This document shows positions 45,001 through 53,710 of a stretch of 64,000 nt of DNA, in pieces. Source of the DNA: Ignavibacteria bacterium (GTDB taxonomy: Bacteria > Bacteroidota > Ignavibacteria > Kapaibacteriales > Kapaibacteriaceae); the NCBI GenBank assembly GCA_016707005.1, contig JADJIQ010000002.1, positions 248,001-312,000 of the forward strand, read 5' to 3'. Below the pieces are notes generated by a model that was given only the letters and a program-made list of their open reading frames with translations, ran no database searches and had not been told where the DNA came from. How positions within the stretch are numbered: the stretch's first letter is position 1; each line of letters opens with the position of its first letter. The position numbers and the translations under genes were made by a program.

Positions 45001-47671
45001 GTGAGTCGTATGACTCATAATCATAGTGGCCCGGTGCATCGCTCTGAGGTGCATAATCTCGCAATCTTCTTGGATGGCGAGCCTTCATGCGAGCTCTACT
45101 CGTATCAATTCGCTCAAGTACGCAGCCGATTGAAGATGGGTGCTCGACAATAAACTTTGTAAACCCTTTTCCCCACCATCCTCGCAACTGCATAGCTGCA
45201 AGTGGATGAGCAGCTGTCGTGTCATCTCTACCACCAAGCTTGTACTGCATCTCGTTGATCGTCTCACAAACCTCGTTCGTAGTTAGGCGAGCAGATTGAA
45301 CTCCAGAGTAAAGTCGATATACACCCGCGACAGGACCGCCATTCAAACTATCAAGAAAGGTCGTAAACCCATCTTTAAAATAGGCGTCGATGTGAGAAGT
45401 ATCATTCTGATAAAAGTAGTCATCACCGAGCACGCTTCCGTACAGAATTGAATCAATTGGTAGCGAAGTCAAATCAAAGGTTGTGTCCAATGGATCACGA
45501 GAATGATATAGACCAGTTTCGAATTCCGTCACACGGGGAACGCCAACACCCTCCGAATGTTCACTAGGATTCTGTGGCAAAGTGAAGCCACTTCCAAATC
45601 CTGACTCCCCTTTGTAGATCATGATACCATGACAGCCAAGCATTATTGGCATCCACATAGCAAGTCGCAGTTCTGTAGCAGATTTCGCCCTGGCATTACG
45701 ATATACTACCTTTGGGCTGGTTCCACCTGTAGCCGTCATAAAACTGTTTAACCATACATTTGCCATCCAAGGCTTATTGCCAAACAGCAATGTGGCTTCG
45801 TTGGCATAGAAGTTCTTTACGATATATTCGTAGTAGGCAAGTATACCGCCAGGGTAGCCAGAAAGATATCTACCCGTTGAATCCGGAACATCCGGAAACG
45901 GTAGCGGAGGAATACCGTTAGAGTGCTCGCGACTCTTTAAAAACGAATCCGGGTTATGAGAGAGACTGCCGTTAACCCTCAGATCCTCAAAGCCGAAACG
46001 TAAATTGGCATAACTTTCTTGCGTTGACGCATCTGTGGTTTCACTTACCCGATTGTAACCATGCTTGTACGCATAGGAAGCAATCTGATTATGACACTGC
46101 ATGCCTTCCCCTTGCCATTGCGTCTCTTGTTCCATAACATGGCGTTGTTTGGCCGACCACCTAGAAGACACTTCAGTGATTAGTCTTCCGTCAAGTTTCC
46201 TATTCATATATCTAAAGGCAAGCCACTGCATAGGCATGGCTTCGTCTCGTCCATAGAATTTCCAAATCTTTGCCCTTTTACCGTAATCTGTTACTGGAGA
46301 CTGATACCCTGATATTGTATCACCAGTATTGAGAATGTGGACATTGGTAACGTACTCATTAACACTGTCCTGAATGGCCTTGTCGTACTTACCCCAAAGA
46401 AATCTATCCGCATGCGGGGTCGCGATTCTGATGTTAAACAAATCGATTCCATTTCCACTACCGCTCTTGGGATAATAGATCAGTCGCACTCCAATTCTCG
46501 AGATTCTTGATGAATCATGTTCATGTATGGAGTTAGATACATTACCGTAGCCGCCAAAAGCGTAGGCAAAGCGCGGATTGTTATGATCTGCGGTTTTCCA
46601 GTCCATTGTGTCTCCGCCGATTGTCTTTGTATAGTCACATTGAAATCCGGCTGAAACAGTAATGATGCTACTAGTGGATTCAAAGTGCTTGCGCAACATC
46701 CACCGCAGAACTGCAAACTTTTTTGTTCCAGATGCATTGACAGTGAAGTCGCCATTGGTTACTGGAAGTACCGTCATCATTCCAACATTTGAACCGAATG
46801 CATCTTTGACTTTTACAACTCCTGAGTCCTTAATTGGCAAACAAGCAAAAGTTATGAGCCCTGCGCTATCGTTGTTTTTACGATATGGCAACTCGATAAC
46901 GAATAATGTGTCGTCTTCGGCACCACCATAATCGGGACCTGATGCTCTGAAAGAGACAGACACCAGCATCATCCTCGTGTTCTCTTGACGATAAAGATGA
47001 TCGCTTTTGTGTCTCCACATTCTAAGTTGGTCATCGGGAGCAACACTATCAAGTGCAACAAAGGCAACTGTGTCCGTTAGCGATGTATGGAGCCTGAAAT
47101 ATTTTTGTGTCGTTCCATGGTAACTACCCTTTGAGGTCCGATATCGAAAACCGAACACTCCTCCGCTCGTATCCTGAGTACTCAACATAAAATCATTCGA
47201 GGTGGAATCATACAGTAGCCACGGTTCGAATCTCATTGCATTTGACTCGCTAGGATTCGACCCCGGAGTAGCAGAAGAATCCCAGTCAGATATTCCGCGG
47301 ACTGCCGGTATAAGCAACATATTCGGAACATACTTGAGCACAAAATCTTTTTGCATATTGTCTATTGTAGTCAAGAAGTTTCGGTATGCATCAGTATAAT
47401 CTCCAACGTGCCAGACACGTGCACCGTACTTCCGAGCCAACTTTTGGTGTGGTGCGTTCCAATTCCAACCTATTAGAAATGATTTTGTCTCAACTGAATC
47501 GGATACGGCAGTTACCTGCTCGGCCCACTTCGATTGATAGCTCGTGCTTGAGCTTAACCAATTCAAGTTTGGCAAACGACTAGGACGTGTCGATTGCGAG
47601 TATACTTCCGGAACAAAAGCTATAATGAGAGATAATATGACGCTGATGGATTTGCACTTTAGAACGTTCAT
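42005..47671 (-). CDS. Very large secreted protein with T9SS C-terminal sorting signal
   Basis: About 1888 residues from the ATG at 47671, preceded by AGAGGGTG; the longer frame start at 47761 lies in the neighbouring gene. Signal peptide MNVLKCKSISVILSLIIAF to VYSQ. The body is beta-rich with many Trp, Tyr, Asp and Ser; no catalytic domain is recognised. The last 80 residues (IIPQPAREYATVVIRGG, VDGSVVATF, NLAPGVYSVNI) match a type IX secretion type A sorting domain. It should be exported and probably attached to the cell surface. It lies inside element B, which is unusual cargo. Confidence 0.75.
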   Translation of the reverse strand: MNVLKCKSISVILSLIIAFVPEVYSQSTRPSRLPNLNWLSSSTSYQSKWAEQVTAVSDSVETKSFLIGWNWNAPHQKLARKYGARVWHVGDYTDAYRNFLTTIDNMQKDFVLKYVPNMLLIPAVRGISDWDSSATPGSNPSESNAMRFEPWLLYDSTSNDFMLSTQDTSGGVFGFRYRTSKGSYHGTTQKYFRLHTSLTDTVAFVALDSVAPDDQLRMWRHKSDHLYRQENTRMMLVSVSFRASGPDYGGAEDDTLFVIELPYRKNNDSAGLITFACLPIKDSGVVKVKDAFGSNVGMMTVLPVTNGDFTVNASGTKKFAVLRWMLRKHFESTSSIITVSAGFQCDYTKTIGGDTMDWKTADHNNPRFAYAFGGYGNVSNSIHEHDSSRISRIGVRLIYYPKSGSGNGIDLFNIRIATPHADRFLWGKYDKAIQDSVNEYVTNVHILNTGDTISGYQSPVTDYGKRAKIWKFYGRDEAMPMQWLAFRYMNRKLDGRLITEVSSRWSAKQRHVMEQETQWQGEGMQCHNQIASYAYKHGYNRVSETTDASTQESYANLRFGFEDLRVNGSLSHNPDSFLKSREHSNGIPPLPFPDVPDSTGRYLSGYPGGILAYYEYIVKNFYANEATLLFGNKPWMANVWLNSFMTATGGTSPKVVYRNARAKSATELRLAMWMPIMLGCHGIMIYKGESGFGSGFTLPQNPSEHSEGVGVPRVTEFETGLYHSRDPLDTTFDLTSLPIDSILYGSVLGDDYFYQNDTSHIDAYFKDGFTTFLDSLNGGPVAGVYRLYSGVQSARLTTNEVCETINEMQYKLGGRDDTTAAHPLAAMQLRGWWGKGFTKFIVEHPSSIGCVLERIDTSRARMKARHPRRLRDYAPQSDAPGHYDYESYDSLFVDVTLHSLKSDTTMDSSWVIGVLNRRTDPRMQAHDAIFNKSDSAEWNFTTYKDWHDSVSQYPTTKYAQRGARRITIPFSYTAADGRYRLLRLRELGGGLDTVVGQDREITLDFLPGQGRMLRVDVIPGDERGTARGWLDHNTQRKIVVFPVSAGDTVGYRSVPSLATPDTSNTECSGTPFVRMKHGSDLRYHMVYHRRLNPNQPMGTGNPLGVYYRRSEPLKISGGSDSSFADGGGVEWEPEILVSTHFYGAHNLVDTPSCAFPSVVVRYDPISHKSLAYVVYACSQDTTPSNLNDIAICEAVLPADTIGSSAQQSAFATMQYGSRVIDEVRSRRPQCAMNDDRLRYWGTPMVSAAIDGNYYCWSDNIRGIVYGFKRPMDRTFISPVLQNVRFTQMQNGQALYPTLNTYSRLEIGETDCSMAWQEGSPTYGCDFGSHIYYTHLNYDVATNQLSRRLRLSGGFRNTSGLSTLDFVNGVPRCAILSQGGSTDYNGKPTLYRSLSDYDQAGFNGTGAFLDSVGILNHKADRIAWVNAVRIPEPVNPPTWDRSRIGRRVVDLMEYAPCTTLDTAMLWSNGIGYIVDTNDLSAPELSLGEQKTVVYGVPLAESWDNDDTSMVLTFQQDVDGSPTTKNVWHVAFGWDLAGIAGPQYLPQDPDSLEQLNERSYVKLIGEKGRHPHASTRHSVTHMQGLTKNRRIYEQLPFTDAGHAYAPSIGLSAEGFFKRDLAFEKRLGSEIATRVFVGYRSDELEALVSDISINDDLLRLRPEARSGGLKVDEGSIRLVSEWLYLPESSELRISSIASGTSATDAQIVIERESDNSRLPLPVFNVQGVVLGQKSKPTSSFTWDTYSEPAMRYRLVLTTNKKDARIVKDLELHPVQPQQTMSKQGEASPILDLRRMRTLDGLTGSSISDQTIEIIPQPAREYATVVIRGGVSNDANGDVLTIVNVDGSVVATFAISNQRHQVVHIDVSNLAPGVYSVNIGRSMSRAVMCVVH

Positions 47672-47726
47672 TGGGCACCCTCTTTTTATACTTAGCCGAT
47701 TGTGACGTGCATGATAGAAAGCAATG

Positions 47727-49145
47727 CTAGTCAAGCAAGAACTTGATAGTACCACGGACACTCGACAACGAAGACCTGAAAGTTACCATGTATACTCCTG
47801 GAGCTGTGACGGTATTCATGTGTAGCACGAACCTGAAACTCGATTTGTCCAATACGATTGGGGTGAGTTCATGCGTCGAGATCAACCTTAAGTTCAAATC
47901 GAACATTTGGCATACCAGCCTGTCATCTTCACCCATGCCAAGATTTTCTTGCGAATAGACGTCGATCGTAATATCATCGCTGCTTGGCCCTCTGCGAACT
48001 TGAGGGTATCTAAGAATTGGTTGGTCATGATCGACACTTACTGGGACGATTGCAGTTTCGATCTTGCGCGCTGTTATGATGGAGTCATATCGCAATTTCT
48101 TGAAACCTCGTGAAAAATCACGATCATAAAATGACGCACTTGTCTGAAATCGATAGCGTGGCAAAGAGTCGCCAACGAAGAAGACATAGTTCGCACCGCC
48201 ATACTCGGGATGAATCACCCACGTAGAGAACCAGTCGCTTGTAGGGCTGAAGCCCCAATATCCATAACATCCGCTGTAATGAACTTGGTTCATCACTCTT
48301 CCAGTAGCTACTTCCCAAACAGTGAAACCGGGATTCACTGGTCTATCGAACATAGACTCAGTTGCATACCCTCCATGAAATAGGTATCTCCCGTCCCGTG
48401 ACAATCCCAAGTAGGTGTCCTCACTCGACCTCCCGTAGTTCGAAGCGAAAGTCTTGTACTGGCTCAACGGATTGTCAAGCCACGACACTCTACATTGGCC
48501 CCGATTCTCGTCATTAATGTTGTTTGGTCCATCCCATGTCACACATACCGTCTCTGCTTCATCGAACGCTGTTGGCAACCATGAGTGGCCCTGAACGAGC
48601 CACGAAGTATCTCTCTGTAAATCAATGAGCTTAATACGTGCTTGGGCATCCCAAGGCACTACAACGTATCTACCTGTTGGCGAGACCGACACATGAGAGG
48701 ATTGCCACAAGATTCCTCCACCACCGGGAATGCTAACGGGAGGACATACATTTTCATGAATGATGCGTTTCGATGGATACTCCATGATCATCGCACCACC
48801 ACTGTCGCCATCAACAGGATAGTATCGATAGAGCAGGCAAAGCACTTTACCATCACGGGAGCAAGCAACCTGAGTTGCATTCGTTCGACTTGGAGTCCTT
48901 GTGCTAATCGAGTCTATGATCGATCCGTCCGATGCACGGAGTACATTGATCGAGTTCACAGTAGCGACGAAGAGCAGATCAGCCTCTTCTGCCATGGCTG
49001 CTTTCACAGTCCCGTAGGTTCCTGCAGTTAACTCTGTTGACCACAGAAGTGAAGTGTCTTCTATCATCTTGGGTTGAGAGACTGCGACGTCTACTGTGAC
49101 AACCAAAAGGATGACGGACATAATTACTGACAAACTGAAAGTCAT
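47727..49145 (-). CDS. Secreted beta-propeller-like protein with T9SS sorting signal
   Basis: A 472-residue protein. Signal peptide MTFSLSVIMSVILLVVTVD to AVSQ. The body has repeated strands of propeller type (VACSRDGKVLCLLYRY, VSVSPTGRYVVVPWD, LGLSRDGRYLFHGGYA, WGFSPTSDWFSTWV), without clear WD dipeptides. The C-terminus (APGVYMVTFRSSLSSVRGT) is a short T9SS type A sorting signal. It lies 55 bp before the 42005-47671 gene on the same strand and is probably co-expressed with it. Function unknown. Confidence 0.7.
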   Translation of the reverse strand: MTFSLSVIMSVILLVVTVDVAVSQPKMIEDTSLLWSTELTAGTYGTVKAAMAEEADLLFVATVNSINVLRASDGSIIDSISTRTPSRTNATQVACSRDGKVLCLLYRYYPVDGDSGGAMIMEYPSKRIIHENVCPPVSIPGGGGILWQSSHVSVSPTGRYVVVPWDAQARIKLIDLQRDTSWLVQGHSWLPTAFDEAETVCVTWDGPNNINDENRGQCRVSWLDNPLSQYKTFASNYGRSSEDTYLGLSRDGRYLFHGGYATESMFDRPVNPGFTVWEVATGRVMNQVHYSGCYGYWGFSPTSDWFSTWVIHPEYGGANYVFFVGDSLPRYRFQTSASFYDRDFSRGFKKLRYDSIITARKIETAIVPVSVDHDQPILRYPQVRRGPSSDDITIDVYSQENLGMGEDDRLVCQMFDLNLRLISTHELTPIVLDKSSFRFVLHMNTVTAPGVYMVTFRSSLSSVRGTIKFLLD

Positions 49146-49241
49146 GATGTATACTCCAGATACTATTTACTCATACCATGTGATACTACTTAACCAAATA
49201 ACATTTAACATCAAAGAAAGTTAAGTAGGATTGAATGACGA

Positions 49242-50471
49242 TTACCCCCACACCCTCTCAACATCTTCCTTACGCCCCTTCTCGGTGAGCGCAATATACT
49301 TCTTCATCGTTTTGAAGCTTCTGTGTCCTGTGAAGCTCATGACGACTTCGTGGCGCATGCCCCTTTCAAGTGAGATGGACACAAACGTCTTTCTCGCTAC
49401 GTGACTTGACAAGAACTCCCACTTTGGACCGCGCTTCTCGGATGCGGTCTTACCACTTCGTCGTACTTGTCGGAAGGGACTATCTAACTTGGCGACCTTA
49501 CCGAGTTCTTTTATGTAACCGTTGAACTTCTGGGAACTTATGGACGGAAGTGGACTGCCAATGCTTCGGTACTTGGTGATGATGGCATCGGCACGCTTGG
49601 AGATGTGAATGCGAACCTCGGTCTTGGTCTTTTGTTGACGCAGACACCATACGCCATCGCGAATGTCATCGTAGTGCATGGTTTGGATGTCACCGAAACG
49701 TGCTCCGGTGTAGCACTCAAGAAGGAAGAGATCGCGCACACGGTCTAAACGTGGGTTGGCAGAGAGATCGACTTTCTCAAGGAGCTGGAGTTCGTCCCAT
49801 GTGAGGGCCACTACCTCGACATCTTCCTCATCGACCTTGAACTTGCGGTAGGCGGGGTGAACGGGGGCTCCCCTATCCACTGCCCACGACAAAAACGTCT
49901 TGAAGGTGCTCACGTACTTGCCAATGGTGTTGTTGGTCAGCTTCCGCTTCTTGATCATGTGGTTCCGGAATCGATCATAGAAGGTATGATCGATGTCCTC
50001 AAACTTCAGTGCGTCCTTGCCCTTCTCCACCTCCTTCAGGATCACCTTCAGAGTGTTGTACTTCGCGATGGTCCGGGGCTCCAGTTCGTTCTTCTTAGAT
50101 GCTATGAACTGGGCATAGAAGTCCCAGAATGAGAATGCCTTTTCAACCGAGTCGTTTGGGTTACGATCCACCCGACGGCGCGACAGCTCCTCGGTTAGGA
50201 TCCTTAGTGAGAACGCCTCCCCGTGAATAGCAATCCCATTCAAGACAGCCGTTTCGACCTCTATTGTCCGCGCCTTGAGCATGGCGTTCAGCGCGGAATA
50301 GTTGGGGTCCGACCGTTTGATATCCTGTTTCAACTCATTCCAGTCTTCCGGTCTAACCGTCACACCAGTACCCAACCTCATTCGGGCATTGTTAACGAAT
50401 ACGCTCAGGATCACTGCCGAACGGCCATCACGATTGATGCCCTTTTTGAGGTATAGACGGGTCTGTGCCAT
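49242..50471 (-). CDS. Tyrosine integrase of element B (intact)
   Basis: A 409-residue site-specific recombinase. N-terminal arm-binding domain (MAQTRLYLKKGINRDG, LGTGVTVRPEDWN), core-binding SAM-like domain (about 110-210), and catalytic domain with Arg in CYTGARFGD (about 258), Lys in QQKTKTE, HxxR in SSHVAR, His in TGHRSF and the nucleophile Tyr in MKKYIAL (about 393). It is the type used by Bacteroidota integrative elements. It points inward from the att copy at 50629. The 160-bp upstream region with arm repeats is nearly identical to that of element A. It may also act on the att sites of element A. Confidence 0.93.
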   Translation of the reverse strand: MAQTRLYLKKGINRDGRSAVILSVFVNNARMRLGTGVTVRPEDWNELKQDIKRSDPNYSALNAMLKARTIEVETAVLNGIAIHGEAFSLRILTEELSRRRVDRNPNDSVEKAFSFWDFYAQFIASKKNELEPRTIAKYNTLKVILKEVEKGKDALKFEDIDHTFYDRFRNHMIKKRKLTNNTIGKYVSTFKTFLSWAVDRGAPVHPAYRKFKVDEEDVEVVALTWDELQLLEKVDLSANPRLDRVRDLFLLECYTGARFGDIQTMHYDDIRDGVWCLRQQKTKTEVRIHISKRADAIITKYRSIGSPLPSISSQKFNGYIKELGKVAKLDSPFRQVRRSGKTASEKRGPKWEFLSSHVARKTFVSISLERGMRHEVVMSFTGHRSFKTMKKYIALTEKGRKEDVERVWG

Positions 50472-50489
50472 GCCATTCCTTCAATCTCA

Positions 50490-50509
50490 GGTGACGGTAC
50501 AGGTGACGG
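50490..50509 (+). repeat. Arm-type direct repeat GGTGACGG x2 upstream of integrase B
   Basis: Same block and period (12 bp) as at 1123 and 26987. The 396-bp gene-free gap 50472-50867 holds this repeat, the att copy, a terminator and the GGCTTAC pair; no gene is visible. Confidence 0.6.
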
Positions 50510-50628
50510 TTTTTTGCTTGATCTCGGGATTATTCGAGATATCACCAGACGTCTACAATCTACGTAAGTCTATAGTATATAAGCAAGTAATCATACGTTC
50601 TGATTTCTCGGGATATCTCAGGATAACC

Positions 50629-50657
50629 GTAGGTTCATTTCCTGCCCCCGCTACTCC
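50629..50657 (+). other. att copy, right end of element B
   Basis: Repeats the tRNA-fMet 3' end as at 27126 (TTCATTTCC variant) and continues CTACTCC like the tRNA locus itself, three bases further than the A/B junction copy. The sequence to the right is therefore either the original chromosome or the left end of a third element. Confidence 0.85.
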
Positions 50658-50667
50658 AGACATACGT

Positions 50668-50703
50668 AAACCCTTGTAGCTCTTAGAGTTACAAGGGTTT
50701 TGT
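50668..50703 (+). terminator. Rho-independent terminator right of the third att copy
   Basis: AAACCCTTGTA pairs with TACAAGGGTTT around an 11-base loop, followed by TGTCGTTTT. It occupies the same relative position as the terminators at 1080 and 27163. Confidence 0.8.
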
Positions 50704-50709
50704 CGTTTT

Positions 50710-50728
50710 GGCTTACTATTTGGCTTAC
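50710..50728 (+). repeat. Arm-type direct repeat GGCTTAC x2 right of the third att copy
   Basis: Two GGCTTAC copies 12 bp apart, as at 27208-27226 in the left end of element B. This is the main sign that a third element or a remnant begins at 50658. Confidence 0.5.
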
Positions 50729-50867
50729 GGTGGAGCCACCGTCCGTTTTATCACGGTGCGCGACCGACCGCCCCTTCTTGATCACGAACTTAGGCGCACT
50801 GCAGGGCGGTCAACTCGTGTTATTCTGCGACGTGCAACTGCTGAAATCACCACACCTTTGATTTCTC

Positions 50868-51161
50868 CTATTGATAGTGCTTTCCATTCACCAACATGTG
50901 AATAGCCATAATCGGTGCGGGCGATGAGTAGAAGGCTATTGCCACGATCCGTGCATACCATGCCATTCTCCGATCAGCACGATAGATCTCGACTAGAGCG
51001 TGAGCGTACTTCTTATCTCTTAGGTAAACGTAGTACAAGGCAGCTCCACTTATAACAAAAGAGAATAGCATAGTCAACAATATGCCATCTAAGCCGAACA
51101 TCGAAGAGTCAACCACAATACGAATCAACACTGCGTCTACAGACACAATGAAAGAGATCAT
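50868..51161 (-). CDS. Small membrane protein
   Basis: A 97-residue frame with about three hydrophobic segments (ILLTMLFSFVISGAALYYVY and IVAIAFYSSPAPIMAIHML among them) and a basic loop RDKKYAHALVEIYRADRR. No family is recognised. It precedes the lipoprotein gene at 51253-51828 in position but is separated from it by 91 bp, and both are on the minus strand. Coding status rests on the clear membrane pattern only. Confidence 0.5.
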   Translation of the reverse strand: MISFIVSVDAVLIRIVVDSSMFGLDGILLTMLFSFVISGAALYYVYLRDKKYAHALVEIYRADRRMAWYARIVAIAFYSSPAPIMAIHMLVNGKHYQ

Positions 51162-51252
51162 CCATACGGCGTACGACCTCGAACTATGACCATATGAAGC
51201 GTGATTCGACTTATGTGAAGCCCCTTTGATTTGATGTCGCTGGGGATGGAGA

Positions 51253-51828
51253 TCAGAACCTTTGCCGTATCGTGTCTGGGACTACTTGCTCCGTTACATG
51301 AGCTAACTCTTTGGTTTTAGGTAAATACTTCCACTCACGATACTTCGAGTCAAGGATAGCATAGACGTAATTAGTCGTAGTCATTTCCACAGTGAAGAGC
51401 TTTTCGTTAAACACTACATTATCTGCACCGTATTGACTCTTTAGTTCATTTAACATGAGCGAAATGGCAACATTTGCACCGCCCTGGCCTTTCATATCGG
51501 ATACGTCCATTGATAGTTGCTGGCTATATGTTAGCAGTGCATACTGTACACCATCATGGGTAATTACGTCAGATTTTGAAACGATCTTTTCATTGCCAGC
51601 CTTTATCATCGTGCTTTGTTTAATCAATTCTAAGCCCAAAAGAAGTGTGTCTTTGGAGATGAAGTCAAAGACTCTTGGGTGAAGATACTCTAGCTGTTCT
51701 GCTGGACTGTCTGACTTGGTCGCTCTAATGTACTTGTCAAATGTTTCGGTTAAGTCATCATGCTGCGAAGTCGCTGCCTGACATCCAATAGTCATGAGTA
51801 AAACCATTACTACCAACGTGTTCTTCAT
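51253..51828 (-). CDS. Hypothetical lipoprotein
   Basis: About 191 residues from the ATG at 51828 (MKNTLVVMVLLMTIGC); the longer frame to 51918 adds an implausible leader. The lipobox TIGC places Cys at residue 16. The mature protein is mixed alpha/beta with ESILHPRVF-like helical starts and a C-terminal beta region (NYVYAILDSKYREWKYLP); it may belong to the NTF2-like or DUF4878-like group, but this is uncertain. It is flanked on its 5' side by repeat copy 9. Confidence 0.65.
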   Translation of the reverse strand: MKNTLVVMVLLMTIGCQAATSQHDDLTETFDKYIRATKSDSPAEQLEYLHPRVFDFISKDTLLLGLELIKQSTMIKAGNEKIVSKSDVITHDGVQYALLTYSQQLSMDVSDMKGQGGANVAISLMLNELKSQYGADNVVFNEKLFTVEMTTTNYVYAILDSKYREWKYLPKTKELAHVTEQVVPDTIRQRF

Positions 51829-51921
51829 AAGATCATTCTGTTCGGTGTGGAATTGATATTGAACTTCCCGCGCCTTCATGGGCAGACAGGTTTCCCTTAT
51901 CCCGCATATAACAACCAATTC

Positions 51922-52041
51922 AGATCGTACTACATTGCATTAGCACCTGCAATCTAGCATTGGGACTTGCAAGTCAGCTTGTCACTAGATACGGTGGTCA
52001 GTTACGTACGGAATGAGGTAGTCAATGCCAACACAATTTCC
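51922..52041 (+). repeat. 171-bp repeat family, copy 9 (left part missing)
   Basis: Begins near GATCGTAC, contains CTGCAATCTAGCATTGGGAC and GCAAGTCAG, then ACGGTGGTCAGTTACGTACG and a right end degraded to CAATTTCC. Same orientation as all other copies. Confidence 0.75.
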
Positions 52042-52132
52042 ATCCTGAAATGGGAAGCACTGTATAGTCCAAGCAGAGAGTCTACTTAACCACAGAACTT
52101 GGGAGGAAACAAGGTGGTAGTCGTACCTCTCT

Positions 52133-52576
52133 TCATTCAATGCGTCGAGCCGACAAGTTCTCAATCACATACCCTAGTTCTACTCCGTCTCGATACGCTC
52201 TATCGTATTCTTCCTTGGGTACCCCGAGGTATTCCTTATTATATGGATCATAAAACAACTTGTGCACGATGTTGTTTCTTGTTCGATTAAACTGCAAGAC
52301 TTGATCAAGCGTTCCTTCAGACAGTTCGCCGGCTACAAATAGGGCCTTAGCAATCATGGATAAAGAGAGCTCATTGCTCATATTCCAAGACCGGGCCAAC
52401 TCTTCATCAGTTGTCTTTTTGAAACGACCAGCGCGCTGTAGATGCAATAGCTCTCGTAGCTTCACTTCTATCCAGCCGTGAAGGACTTGAAGCGTCTCGA
52501 TGTAAAACCCAGCTTCATACGCCTCTTGCGCATGATCTGCCGGCCACTTTCTAAACGAGATGTACTCTTGAGTCAT
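52133..52576 (-). CDS. Small HEPN-like protein
   Basis: A 147-residue, all-helical protein. Helices such as AYEAGFYIETLQVLHGWIEV are followed by FNRTRNNIVHKLFYDPY at about residues 94-110. The RNNIVH segment fits the R-x4-H motif of HEPN ribonucleases, and the position near the last third of a 140-residue helical bundle also fits. It stands alone between repeat copies 9 and 10 with 91 and 56 bp to each. A toxin or RNase role is possible but not shown. Confidence 0.6.
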   Translation of the reverse strand: MTQEYISFRKWPADHAQEAYEAGFYIETLQVLHGWIEVKLRELLHLQRAGRFKKTTDEELARSWNMSNELSLSMIAKALFVAGELSEGTLDQVLQFNRTRNNIVHKLFYDPYNKEYLGVPKEEYDRAYRDGVELGYVIENLSARRIE

Positions 52577-52632
52577 ACTTAGTGCTTCATATGTGACGCA
52601 ACGTATTTTACAGGAGAATCCGCCTGCCTAGT

Positions 52633-52802
52633 GGAGAATCCGCTCACAGTAAACACCTGTTTCCGCGTCAAAGTGACCACTCGAAACTGCACGCCAACGA
52701 AGACTCAACTGCAATCTAGCATGGGGCTTAGCAATTCTGCATTCCACAATGAGCGTGGTCAACTATTTGTGGAATCTGGTGGTCAAGGGCCGTGGAATCT
52801 CC
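52633..52802 (+). repeat. 171-bp repeat family, copy 10 (170 bp, diverged)
   Basis: GGAGAATCCGC at the left and GTGGAATCTCC at the right, with GACTCAACTGCAATCTAGCA and GGCTTAGCAA in the middle and two GGTCAA motifs near the end. A second left-end core GGAGAATCCGC lies 20 bp upstream at 52613, so the left end is doubled. Confidence 0.8.
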
Positions 52803-52956
52803 AGTTACGATTCATACGGTGTGAATACGTTGACACCCACTTGCTGTGCTGATGCTTTGTCGGCGAACGCCAGTTGACTTCAGAAGTCCTGGAACACGGG
52901 TCAAGGTATGCAGTCCGTTTGTTATATCCATCTACTACGTCTGCAACACTCAACAA

Positions 52957-53631
52957 CTACGACGTTGCACTTCTCCGTCTCCGAGATCTTATCGCCCATA
53001 CCCAACCAAGGATCCCAGCGCCGATCAGTAGACCAGCTGCAATGGCAACAACATACATTGTTGTGTCCCCACCTTGTTCTGAGGGGGAAATGCCAGTTGT
53101 AGGAACAGTCGCATCCACGACTTCAAACGTAGGATCTAGAAACCATATCTGTCCTGTCCCGACAAGTAACGCACCGAACGCGATACGAGAAGCAGCTTGT
53201 GGTACATCTAACACGATCTCACATTTCTTCCAATCGGTTGTTCCAGTTACGGATCTATCAGCTTTACCGTCGTGCATGTTGTCAAATTCAAGACTACCTA
53301 TAGGATCGCCCCCATCAACTCTCAACCAATATGAGGACCAGTCCGAAACATCCTTTGTCCTGAGATAGCCGGACATTCTGATCCTCTTACCCAGGTACTT
53401 ATCTGGCAAGGACACTGACATATACGTGCCAAACCCATCGATCTTCGCGTCAATTGACTTGATGGTTGAAACGACCTTGCCGTCCATGGTTACGATCGTG
53501 TCCACTCCCATTTCATAGCTTCTTGGGTGACTGCCTGCAGCGGACCAATGTGTCGATACGTCAAAGGAGTAAAGTGCCGTTGCCGACACTACGAGTAATC
53601 CTGCTATCAGGATCTGTTTAACGTTTCTCAT
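52957..53631 (-). CDS. Exported single-pass membrane protein with carbohydrate-binding-like fold
   Basis: About 224 residues from the Met at 53631 (MRNVKQILIAGLLVVSATAL). A signal peptide precedes a galactose-binding-like beta sandwich (GTYMSVSLPDKYLGKRIRMS, SSYWLRVDGG, DWKKCEIVLDVPQAASRI, GTGQIWFLDPTFEVV). Such modules are known as extra domains in several Bacteroidota proteins. A C-terminal transmembrane helix (YVVAIAAGLLIGAGILGWVW) and a basic tail RSRRRR follow. It stands alone between repeat copies 10 and 11. Confidence 0.65.
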   Translation of the reverse strand: MRNVKQILIAGLLVVSATALYSFDVSTHWSAAGSHPRSYEMGVDTIVTMDGKVVSTIKSIDAKIDGFGTYMSVSLPDKYLGKRIRMSGYLRTKDVSDWSSYWLRVDGGDPIGSLEFDNMHDGKADRSVTGTTDWKKCEIVLDVPQAASRIAFGALLVGTGQIWFLDPTFEVVDATVPTTGISPSEQGGDTTMYVVAIAAGLLIGAGILGWVWAIRSRRRRSATS

Positions 53632-53710
53632 TGAAGTACCACTCCTATTTGTGCTTACATGACGTCGGATTGTCAGCGTTGTCCCGTCAAACTGTTCACG
53701 TTTCCCTGTC

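Larger units (their letters stand above)
27126..50657. mobile_element. Integrative element B, in tandem with A (about 23.5 kb)
   Basis: Bounded by att copies at 27126 and 50629. The left end repeats the gene order of element A (hypothetical gene, HTH excisionase-like, primase-helicase, pentamer array, HTH/coiled-coil gene). The right end is an intact integrase. The cargo differs entirely: ASCH protein, protease, DUF429, type I restriction system, hypothetical genes, an HEPN-like gene and two T9SS-secreted proteins. No conjugation or virion genes are visible. Confidence 0.8.
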
